Shown here: in pieces, positions 18,106 through 27,565 of the stretch
Numbering within the stretch: the stretch's first letter is position 1
Layout of the letters: the number at the start of each line of letters is the position of its first letter
DNA from: Dysgonamonadaceae bacterium
GTDB taxonomy: Bacteria > Bacteroidota > Bacteroidia > Bacteroidales > Azobacteroidaceae
Direction: 5' to 3'
Assembly: GCA_031275735.1 (NCBI GenBank)
Contig: JAISOJ010000017.1
Span: 1-64,000, forward strand
DNA length: 64,000 nt
Notes under the pieces: model-generated
Seen by the model: the letters and a program-made list of their open reading frames with translations, nothing else
The model's database searches: none
Told to the model about the DNA's origin: nothing
Made by a program: the position numbers and the translations under genes

Positions 18106-19659
18106 ATCTTTCATATCCAATTCATTCTTATTCCTGTCGAAAAACTTGTATTCGAGGAATCCTAAATTTTGATCGGGTATGATTTGTATCCCCCATGAAT
18201 ATTTGAGTTTCCATCTTATATTCAAGGAATAAAGCCCTTTCTTAATAAAAGCTGCAATATATGGGTGTACATACAATTTGAATTTCTTCACTTTCAACGT
18301 TTTTACAACATCGTGGATTTTATTATCCAAGACATCCGTAAAAAAAATAGATGGTTTAATTTCTCCTTTTCCAAAACAAACGGGACAAGTTTCCGCCGTA
18401 ATAAAATTCATTACCGGTCTTACCCTTTGTCTGGTAATTTGCATTAACCCGAATTTGCTTAACGGAAGAATGTTGTGTTTTGCCCTGTCATTTACCATAA
18501 TTTTGCGCATATGATCGAACAATTTCTGACGGTTATCCGACTCATGCATATCAATAAAATCAATAACAATAATGCCGCCCATATCGCGTAAACGCAATTG
18601 ACGGGCGATTTCATCGGCTGCGGCAAGATTTACTTCCATTGCCGTATTTTCCTGGCCTGCGCTTGATTTGGATCGATTACCACTATTCACATCAATGACA
18701 TGCATAGCTTCGGTATGTTCAATAATAAGGTAGGCGCCGTTTTTGAAAGTTACTGTTTTACCAAATCCGGATTTAAGTTGCTTGGTTATTGCGAAATTAT
18801 CAAAAATTGGAAGTTCTCCGGTATAATGTTCAACAATTTTAGCTCTTTCAGGGTCGATAAGCGTTACATAATCTTTAATTTCGCGATAAACGTCTTTATC
18901 ATTGATATGAATGTGTTCGAATGAAGAATTATAAATATCTCTCAATAAAGCGACCGTTCGTCCTGTTTCCTCATAAATGAGAAGAGGAGCTTTATTTTTG
19001 AGAACTTTCGTCATATTGTCTTCCCAACGTTTAACCAATGTTTTCAATTCCGTATCCAATTCAGCTACTCGTTTATCTTCGGCTGAAGTTCGTACAATAA
19101 CGCCAAAATTTTTAGGTTTAATACTCAAAATCAACTGCCTGAGCCTTGCTCTTTCTTCGTTTGATTTGATTTTTTGGGAAACAGAAATTTTATCGCCAAA
19201 AGGGATAATTACCAAATAACGACCGGCAAAAGAAATCTCTGAGGTTAAACGTGGTCCTTTAGTTGAAATTGGTTCTTTAACAACCTGTACCAAAATATTA
19301 TCCCCTTGCTTTAAGACATCCGTAATACTTCCATCTTTGGGACTATTTGGCAAATGCGCAAATTTGTTTAAAGAAGGCAATTTTTTTTTGTCAGAGATCG
19401 CTGTTTCAAGGAATTTATTCAAGCTATTGAAGTTAGCTCCTAAATCCTGATAGTGAAGAAATGCGTCTTTTTTGTAACCAACATCTACAAATGCAGCATT
19501 TAACCCCGGCATTAATTTTTTAATTTTACCGAGATAGACGTTTCCTACCGAAAACGAAAGGTTACGAGCCTCTTTTTGTAACTCTACAAGTTTTTTATCT
19601 TCGAGGAACGCAATAGATATTTCGTCGGTTTGAACATCAATTACTAATTCGCTAATCAC
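18088..19659 (-). CDS. rng: RNase E/G family endoribonuclease
   Basis: This 523-residue endoribonuclease of the RNase G type processes rRNA and mRNA. It has the S1 domain near residues 38-70 (VGNVYLGKIKKLMPGLNAAF), the catalytic-aspartate region with MHVIDVNSG and IIVIDFIDMHESDNRQKLF, and the zinc-link motif CPVCFGKGE. Its length fits RNase G rather than RNase E because the long unstructured C-terminus is absent. Upstream lie a strong hairpin (19697-19751) and a 30-codon gene, which may share its transcript. The terminator is built into its 3' end. Confidence 0.95.
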   Translation of the reverse strand: MISELVIDVQTDEISIAFLEDKKLVELQKEARNLSFSVGNVYLGKIKKLMPGLNAAFVDVGYKKDAFLHYQDLGANFNSLNKFLETAISDKKKLPSLNKFAHLPNSPKDGSITDVLKQGDNILVQVVKEPISTKGPRLTSEISFAGRYLVIIPFGDKISVSQKIKSNEERARLRQLILSIKPKNFGVIVRTSAEDKRVAELDTELKTLVKRWEDNMTKVLKNKAPLLIYEETGRTVALLRDIYNSSFEHIHINDKDVYREIKDYVTLIDPERAKIVEHYTGELPIFDNFAITKQLKSGFGKTVTFKNGAYLIIEHTEAMHVIDVNSGNRSKSSAGQENTAMEVNLAAADEIARQLRLRDMGGIIVIDFIDMHESDNRQKLFDHMRKIMVNDRAKHNILPLSKFGLMQITRQRVRPVMNFITAETCPVCFGKGEIKPSIFFTDVLDNKIHDVVKTLKVKKFKLYVHPYIAAFIKKGLYSLNIRWKLKYSWGIQIIPDQNLGFLEYKFFDRNKNELDMKDESLSA

Positions 19660-19696
19660 AATGTTGTTATAAGTTTGATGAATAATAATTTACGAC

Positions 19697-19751
19697 TAAA
19701 CACGAAAGGTTAAAAGCGCAGAATTAACGCACATTTAACCTTCAGTGTTTA
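19697..19751 (-). other. Long imperfect hairpin in the leader of the RNase gene
   Basis: TAAACAC at 19697-19703 pairs with GTGTTTA at 19745-19751. The stem continues inward through GAAAGGTTAAA against TTTAACCTTC with a single bulge, and then GCG against CGC. It lies between the 30-codon gene and the RNase gene, 38 bp before the start codon of the latter. No long T run follows on the minus strand, so a simple terminator is less likely than a structured leader. Confidence 0.6.
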
Positions 19752-19771
19752 ATCTTCAAAGAAGAACAATT

Positions 19772-19864
19772 TTATTTTTTCTTTTTGTGTCTGTTCTTTC
19801 TTAGTCTTTTTTTGCGTTTGTGAGTTGACATTTTATGTCTCTTCCGTTTTTTTCCGCTTGGCAT
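19772..19864 (-). CDS. 30-residue AURKAIP1/COX24-domain (mS38-like) ribosome-associated protein
   Basis: A 30-codon gene encodes a protein that begins MPSGKKRKRHKMSTHKRKKR and ends in LRKNRHKKKK. More than half of the residues are lysine or arginine. The same short peptide, nearly unchanged, occurs across Bacteroidota, where it is annotated as an AURKAIP1/COX24-domain protein. The domain is that of mitochondrial ribosomal protein mS38, so a small-subunit ribosomal role is likely. The extreme conservation, not a long frame, is the evidence. It stands between the HU gene and the RNase gene on the same strand. Confidence 0.85.
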   Translation of the reverse strand: MPSGKKRKRHKMSTHKRKKRLRKNRHKKKK

Positions 19865-19907
19865 TTTTTTCGCTAATATTTTTATTAATAAATTATTTGA
19901 ACTGGCA

Positions 19908-20198
19908 TTATTTCCCTTCCATTCCTTTTCTCAAGTTTTCGGCGAAATACTGAGAAGGTTTAAAAGTAGGAACGTAGCGTTCTGGAATAATAATAGTTGT
20001 TTCATTTTTGATGTGGCGAGCAGCTTTAGCAGCTCTTTTTTTCACAACGAAAGAACCAAAACCTCTTAAATACACATTTTCCCCACTATTCATTGACTTC
20101 ATTACTTCAGCCATGAAACCTTCTACTGATGCAAGAACGCTTGCCCTGTCAATACCTGTGCTCTTAGCAATTGCACTAACAATATCTGCTTTTGTCAT
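19908..20198 (-). CDS. hup: HU-family DNA-binding protein
   Basis: This 96-residue nucleoid protein of the HU/IHF fold forms dimers that bend DNA. The N-terminal helices begin MTKADIVSAIAKSTGI and the beta-arm region contains LRGFGSFVVKKRAAKAARH, followed by IPERYVPTFKPSQYFAENLR. Length and motifs are those of the common HU class. It is divergent from mutY, with a good promoter of its own at 20243-20273. Confidence 0.95.
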   Translation of the reverse strand: MTKADIVSAIAKSTGIDRASVLASVEGFMAEVMKSMNSGENVYLRGFGSFVVKKRAAKAARHIKNETTIIIPERYVPTFKPSQYFAENLRKGMEGK

Positions 20199-20242
20199 GA
20201 TTATAAATATTTAATAACTACTAACTAAAATTTTTTGAGCTG

Positions 20243-20273
20243 CAAATATACGGTAATTATTTGTTATAAAAAA
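20243..20273 (-). promoter_or_regulatory. Promoter of the HU gene
   Basis: On the minus strand TATATTTG (20243-20250) matches the Bacteroidota -7 consensus and is preceded at about 19-20 bp by a T-rich -33 box (TTTT near 20270). It lies 45 bp before the HU start codon. Confidence 0.6.
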
Positions 20274-20343
20274 AGTTTTATAGATGATTTTTAAAAAAAA
20301 GAACAATTCGCATCAATTATCTATGTATTTTTGTATCCGGATT

Positions 20344-21456
20344 ATGGAAAATGCATGTTTTATTAGTAAAAATTTAATCGATTGGTACGAATCGAATAAA
20401 AGATATCTGCCTTGGAGGGACACATACAATCCTTACAAAATTTGGGTATCGGAAATTATCCTTCAACAAACGCGAGTGATACAAGGATTGGATTATTATT
20501 TGCGATTTATTGAACGCTTCCCAGACGTAAAATCTTTGGCAGATGCCGATGAACAGGAAGTTTTAAAGTATTGGCAGGGATTAGGATATTATTCCAGGGC
20601 TCGAAATCTCCATGCTGCTGCCCGGACTATCAGGGACAACTATATGGGAACATTTCCTAAAGACTACGAATCGATATTAAAGTTAAAGGGAATAGGCGAA
20701 TATACAGCGGCTGCGATTACTTCTTTTGCGTGGAATCTGCCTCATCCGGTAGTTGACGGAAACGTTTTTCGATTCTTATCACGCCTTTTTATGATAGATG
20801 AACCTATTGATACGCAAAAAGGAAAAAAGTATTTTATCGAATTGGCAGGGAAAATTATGGGCGATTCTAAGCCGGGTTTGTTCAATCAAGCTATTATGGA
20901 ATTTGGGGCATTGCAATGTATTCCCTCTTCGCCCAATTGTCAGGCTTGTCTATTTTCAACTAATTGTTTAGCTTATAACCGGCAGGTAGTTTCCAATTAT
21001 CCCGTCAAACAGAACAAAACAAAAACAAAAGATCTTTATTTGTATTATTTTCATATTCACTGGGAAACGTTTACTTACATACATATAAGGAAAGAAAAGG
21101 GCATCTGGCAGAACTTGTTCGAATTTCCGCTTATTGAATCGGAAAAAATAATTAAACCGGAAGAATTGATCAAAAATTTTATTTTCCCTGAATTTATAAC
21201 CACAGAAAACATCAATTCTTTCCGATTTATTATCCAAAACCGGAAACATGTACTTTCGCACAGGATATTATATGCAACTTTCGTAGAAGTGTTTTTAAAA
21301 GAAGAACCAGCAATACCTGAGTCAGTTATCCGGATTAGAGAAGAAGATATAGAGCAATATCCTGTACATCGTTTAATGGAATATTACATAGAAAAACAAA
21401 TAAACCGAACGCGAGAAAACGGAATACAGGAGAATGGACTCTTCCCTGAATTATAA
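20344..21456 (+). CDS. mutY: A/G-specific adenine glycosylase MutY
   Basis: This base-excision repair enzyme of 370 residues removes adenine paired with 8-oxoguanine. It has the helix-hairpin-helix region GIGEYTAAAI, the catalytic glutamate in WVSEIILQQTRV, the aspartate in VVDGNVFRFLSRLF and an iron-sulfur site spaced C-x6-C-x2-C-x5-C (IPSSPNCQACLFSTNC part). A MutT-like C-terminal domain recognises the oxidised base. The frame is open back to 20284, but the ATG at 20344 (MENACFISKNLIDWYE) fits the family. A TATTTTTG box ends only 10 bp before it, which would give a very short or absent leader. Confidence 0.95.
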   Translation: MENACFISKNLIDWYESNKRYLPWRDTYNPYKIWVSEIILQQTRVIQGLDYYLRFIERFPDVKSLADADEQEVLKYWQGLGYYSRARNLHAAARTIRDNYMGTFPKDYESILKLKGIGEYTAAAITSFAWNLPHPVVDGNVFRFLSRLFMIDEPIDTQKGKKYFIELAGKIMGDSKPGLFNQAIMEFGALQCIPSSPNCQACLFSTNCLAYNRQVVSNYPVKQNKTKTKDLYLYYFHIHWETFTYIHIRKEKGIWQNLFEFPLIESEKIIKPEELIKNFIFPEFITTENINSFRFIIQNRKHVLSHRILYATFVEVFLKEEPAIPESVIRIREEDIEQYPVHRLMEYYIEKQINRTRENGIQENGLFPEL

Positions 21457-21628
21457 ATCCCAAATCTAAATCCATTTCTCTTTATTTCCGTCTTTCTTTC
21501 CTCCGTTTTTATTTTTTTTTGATTATTATGCTATTTTTTACATTTTAAATAATTTATTGCTTATCAATTTTTTTGAAGGCATTTTCGTACAAGTTTTCAA
21601 CAGTTACGTTAAATTTATGTCAAACCGG

Positions 21629-21659
21629 TTTGAAATACGTAACTTTATTTCTACATTTG
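21629..21659 (+). promoter_or_regulatory. Promoter of ssb, full Bacteroidota consensus
   Basis: TTTG at 21629-21632, a 19-bp spacer, and TACATTTG at 21652-21659. Both boxes match the Bacteroidota sigma-ABfr consensus exactly. The expected start of transcription is about 28 bp before the ssb ATG. Confidence 0.85.
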
Positions 21660-21694
21660 AAGCGAAATCTTAACTTTCTAAAATTACTTATATT

Positions 21695-22195
21695 ATGTCA
21701 GTAAATAAAATTATTCTAATTGGAAATGTGGGTAAAGAACCCGACATAAGGTATTTTGACAATGGCGGAGCCGTTGCTAATTTTACTTTAGCTACAACTG
21801 AAAGAGGCTATACTGCTGCTAATGGAACTCAAGTCCCCGACCGCACGGAATGGCACAACATTGTTTTGTGGAGAGGATTGGCAGAAATTGCCGAAAAATA
21901 TGTCCACAAAGGAACTAAATTATATATTGAGGGAAAAATAAGAACCCGTAGTTACGACGATTCTCAAGGAAACAAGCGTTATATTACAGAAGTTTGGGGA
22001 GATCAAATAGAGCTATTGGGAGCTAAGCAGGAAAACCCAAATCCAAATGTCCCGTTCTCGGCGGCGTCTCCCGTAAAAAATCAGTCACAGACTCTTGCAG
22101 AAACGCCCTTACCGCAAGCACAAATGAAAACGGGCGTCGCTTCACAGGAAAATCTTTCTCTAAATGCCGATGAAAGTGACGATTTGCCATTCTAA
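21695..22195 (+). CDS. ssb: Single-stranded DNA-binding protein
   Basis: This 166-residue tetrameric OB-fold protein coats single-stranded DNA in replication and repair. It has the N-terminal MSVNKIILIGNVGKEPDIRY, the WHNIVLWRGLAEIAEKYVHK core and a variable linker of about 45 residues. It ends with the acidic partner-binding tip DESDDLPF. The length is typical. A full-consensus promoter precedes it, and gldE and gldD follow closely in the same direction, an order conserved among Bacteroidota. Confidence 0.97.
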   Translation: MSVNKIILIGNVGKEPDIRYFDNGGAVANFTLATTERGYTAANGTQVPDRTEWHNIVLWRGLAEIAEKYVHKGTKLYIEGKIRTRSYDDSQGNKRYITEVWGDQIELLGAKQENPNPNVPFSAASPVKNQSQTLAETPLPQAQMKTGVASQENLSLNADESDDLPF

Positions 22196-22227
22196 AGAAT
22201 TATAAATTTTCTAATTCATATATTAAT

Positions 22228-23529
22228 TTGGTTTTGGACTCTGAGCTATTTTTAAACATACAATTTTATCCTGTTTCAACAAATGTCATAGTTGTTTTCG
22301 TTTGTGTGGTTGTATTGTTATGTATTTCGGCAATGATTTCTGCCTCGGAGATCGCTTTTTTCTCTTTATCTCCAATAGATAAAAGTGAGGTGGAAGAAAG
22401 TAATTCTTCTTCCGATGCAATTATTACTTCTTTGCTGCAACGATCCGATAAGTTATTAGCAACCTTGTTGATATGGGGTAATTTTGTGAATGTGGGCATT
22501 GTTATATTAACAACTTATGCTCTCTGTCAATTCATTGATTTTTCGAATGCACCGCTGGTTGGTTTTATTTTTGAAATCACCCTTTTAACCTTTTTAATTT
22601 TACTTTTTGGCGAAATTATTCCAAAAATCTATGCGCAAAACAACCCGTTGAAGTTTACTCGGAGAATAGCCCCTCTGCTTAATAGTATGGAAAAAATTAC
22701 TCGTCCTTTTTCTTTTTTATTTATAAAATCTTCATTTTCTGTAAGTACGGTAATGAGAAAAAAATCTAACGATTTGTCGGTAGATGAATTATCGAAAGCG
22801 TTAGAATTGACATCAAAAGAATTGCCGGAAGAAAAAGACATGTTGGAAGGAATTATTTCTATGTACAATAAAACGGCAGTTGAAATCATGACGCCTCGCG
22901 TGGATGTAGCAGACTTAGATATTACTACCGGATTCAAAAAGATTATTTCCTATATCGTTGAAGTATCTTATTCGCGGATTCCGGTTTATTCGGGAAACCA
23001 AGACGATATCCGCGGTATTCTTTATATCAAAGATTTACTTCCATATTTGGACCAACCGGATAGTTTTCATTGGCAGAAATTGATCCGACCGGCATTTTTT
23101 GTTCCTGAAACAAAAAAAATCGACGATTTGCTGGAAGAGTTTCGTACGAATAAAATCCATATGGCTGTGGTTGTAGATGAATTTGGAGGAACGTCGGGAA
23201 TTGTTACTATGGAAGACATATTGGAAGAAATTGTAGGAGAAATCAATGACGAATACGACGAAGAAGATACCAAATTTACCCGTCTTGCCGATGGTTCATA
23301 TATCTTTGACGCTAAAATATTGCTAATCGATTTTTTTAGAGCAACCGGATTGGATTCGAAAACGTTCGGTAAATTAACCGACGAAGTCGATACTATAGCC
23401 GGCTTAGTTCTGGAAATTAAAGGCGATTTCCCTGAAAATAAAGAAATTGTCCAATATGGAAATTATGCTTTCCAAATATTGGAAATGGATAAAAAAAGGA
23501 TACTCAAAATTAAATTCAATATAAATTAA
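22228..23529 (+). CDS. gldE: GldE-like CNNM/CBS-domain membrane protein
   Basis: This 433-residue protein has an N-terminal CNNM (DUF21) membrane domain of about four helices with SASEIAFFSLSPIDK. A CBS pair follows, with IMTPRVDVADLD and VVVDEFGGTSGIVTMEDILEEIVGEI, and a C-terminal CorC_HlyC domain ends it. In Bacteroidota this gene precedes gldD and is named gldE for its effect on gliding when overexpressed in Flavobacterium. In non-gliding Bacteroidales it may act in lipoprotein export or divalent-ion handling. The start is a TTG. The TTG at 22234 is an equally good alternative, as no ATG is available at the right place. Confidence 0.88.
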   Translation: MVLDSELFLNIQFYPVSTNVIVVFVCVVVLLCISAMISASEIAFFSLSPIDKSEVEESNSSSDAIITSLLQRSDKLLATLLIWGNFVNVGIVILTTYALCQFIDFSNAPLVGFIFEITLLTFLILLFGEIIPKIYAQNNPLKFTRRIAPLLNSMEKITRPFSFLFIKSSFSVSTVMRKKSNDLSVDELSKALELTSKELPEEKDMLEGIISMYNKTAVEIMTPRVDVADLDITTGFKKIISYIVEVSYSRIPVYSGNQDDIRGILYIKDLLPYLDQPDSFHWQKLIRPAFFVPETKKIDDLLEEFRTNKIHMAVVVDEFGGTSGIVTMEDILEEIVGEINDEYDEEDTKFTRLADGSYIFDAKILLIDFFRATGLDSKTFGKLTDEVDTIAGLVLEIKGDFPENKEIVQYGNYAFQILEMDKKRILKIKFNIN

Positions 23530-23546
23530 AACTCGAGAGAAAAATC

Positions 23547-26140
<2,594 letters not shown>

Positions 26141-26150
26141 AAGTTTTATT

Positions 26151-26690
26151 ATGCATAACTTATTGATTAATTACAAAATAAAAAAAGCGGTAGAAAAGAG
26201 GGAAGCTCATAAAAAAAATTTTCTTACACTTAGAAAGATACGTAATATTATTGTGTTCCTTGACACAGAAGATTACGAAGAAGCGGATGTCTTTATCGAC
26301 CATTTGGAAAGAATGGGCAAAAAAGTGACATCCTATGCTTATAAAAGTAAGAAAGATATATATGATTATTCGGAAACTCCCTATATAATAATTGATTACA
26401 AAGATACGTCCAAATGGTTTGAAAATAAGTTAGAGAAAATTGCAAATGAGATAAAACAAGTTCATTATGATGCGTTGTTTGATTTAACCATTGAAAGAAA
26501 TCCCACTCTCGAATTTCTTGTTGCCTGTGCCAACGCTACATTCAAAGTGGGACATAAAAAAAGAAATAATATACGACTTTATGACTTTACTATTAGTGCA
26601 TTAAAAGTAAATAACAACAATGAAAATTTGAGAACTCGCGAATTTGGTAAACAGATATTGCACTATCTATCTACTATTAAAACAAATTAA
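26151..26690 (+). CDS. DUF6913-like conserved Bacteroidota protein
   Basis: This 179-residue protein has no signal peptide or membrane segment. It begins with a basic helix rich in lysine (KIKKAVEKREAHKKNF), then an alpha/beta core with NIIVFLDTEDYEEADVFIDHL and a WFEN segment. A conserved-looking LFDLTIERNPTLEFLVACANATFKVG (given here only by its ends, residues about 108-133) resembles the DUF6913 family restricted to Bacteroidota. The function is unknown. It follows ligA by 10 bp and precedes lgt by 45 bp. Confidence 0.65.
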   Translation: MHNLLINYKIKKAVEKREAHKKNFLTLRKIRNIIVFLDTEDYEEADVFIDHLERMGKKVTSYAYKSKKDIYDYSETPYIIIDYKDTSKWFENKLEKIANEIKQVHYDALFDLTIERNPTLEFLVACANATFKVGHKKRNNIRLYDFTISALKVNNNNENLRTREFGKQILHYLSTIKTN

Positions 26691-26735
26691 CGGACATTAA
26701 CTCACAAAAATAATAATAACCTTTATATTATAAGT

Positions 26736-27563
26736 ATGACTTTCAACTATATACATTGGGACGTTGACCCTGAAATTATCAAAATCTGGGGTATTTCGTT
26801 ACGATACTACAGTATGCTGTTTGTTAGCGGGCTTATTCTCAGTATTTATATTCTTAAAAAAGTCTTTATAAAAGATGATATTTCTGCCGGAAATTTCGAA
26901 AAATTGACGATTTACGGGCTGATTGGCATTTTTGCAGGAGCGCGATTCGGTCACTGCTTATTTTATGAACCCTCGTACTATTTAACGCATCCGTTGGAAA
27001 TGCTTCTACCCATCCAACCGACTCCGGAGGGAGGTTATACGTTTTCCGGATATCAAGGTTTAGCCAGTCATGGCGGAGCAATCGGATTGCTGATTGCCTT
27101 GATTGTTTATTCATTTAAAACCAAAGAAAATACGATTAAGCTATTGGATTGGGTCGGCGTAATAACGCCTTTAGCCGGTTGTTTCATCCGGCTGGCCAAT
27201 CTGATGAATTCCGAAATCATCGGGATTCCGACAACCTTGCCTTGGGGATTTATTTTTGCGCGGGAAGATAATTTGCCGCGACATCCGGCACAATTGTACG
27301 AAGCAATCGCTTATTTACTTATTTTCGGAGTGAATTATTTTTTATATAAAATAAAATCCGGCAAGCTCAAACCGGGATTCTTTTTCGGATTGTCGGTTGC
27401 ACTGATTTTTACCGCACGTTTTTTAATTGAGTTTGTCAAAGAGCGACAAGTTCCGTTCGAAGAACAAATGAGTTTAGGTATGGGGCAATTACTAAGTTTA
27501 CCTTTCATCGTCTTAGGGACAGGGTTTATGGCGTCGGGATATTTTATAAATCGACGCCGGTAA
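26736..27563 (+). CDS. lgt: Prolipoprotein diacylglyceryl transferase
   Basis: This 275-residue inner-membrane enzyme transfers diacylglycerol from phosphatidylglycerol to the lipobox cysteine of prolipoproteins. It has about seven membrane segments and the N-terminal GISLRYYSMLFVSG. The FSGYQGLASHGGAIGLLIAL segment carries the conserved serine/histidine-glycine region. Further on come RLANLMNSEIIGIPT (the essential asparagine/glutamate motif) and RHPAQLYEA. It is needed for the several lipoproteins in this window. It meets the next gene tail to tail, with a gap of only 2 bp. Confidence 0.95.
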   Translation: MTFNYIHWDVDPEIIKIWGISLRYYSMLFVSGLILSIYILKKVFIKDDISAGNFEKLTIYGLIGIFAGARFGHCLFYEPSYYLTHPLEMLLPIQPTPEGGYTFSGYQGLASHGGAIGLLIALIVYSFKTKENTIKLLDWVGVITPLAGCFIRLANLMNSEIIGIPTTLPWGFIFAREDNLPRHPAQLYEAIAYLLIFGVNYFLYKIKSGKLKPGFFFGLSVALIFTARFLIEFVKERQVPFEEQMSLGMGQLLSLPFIVLGTGFMASGYFINRRR

Positions 27564-27565
27564 TG

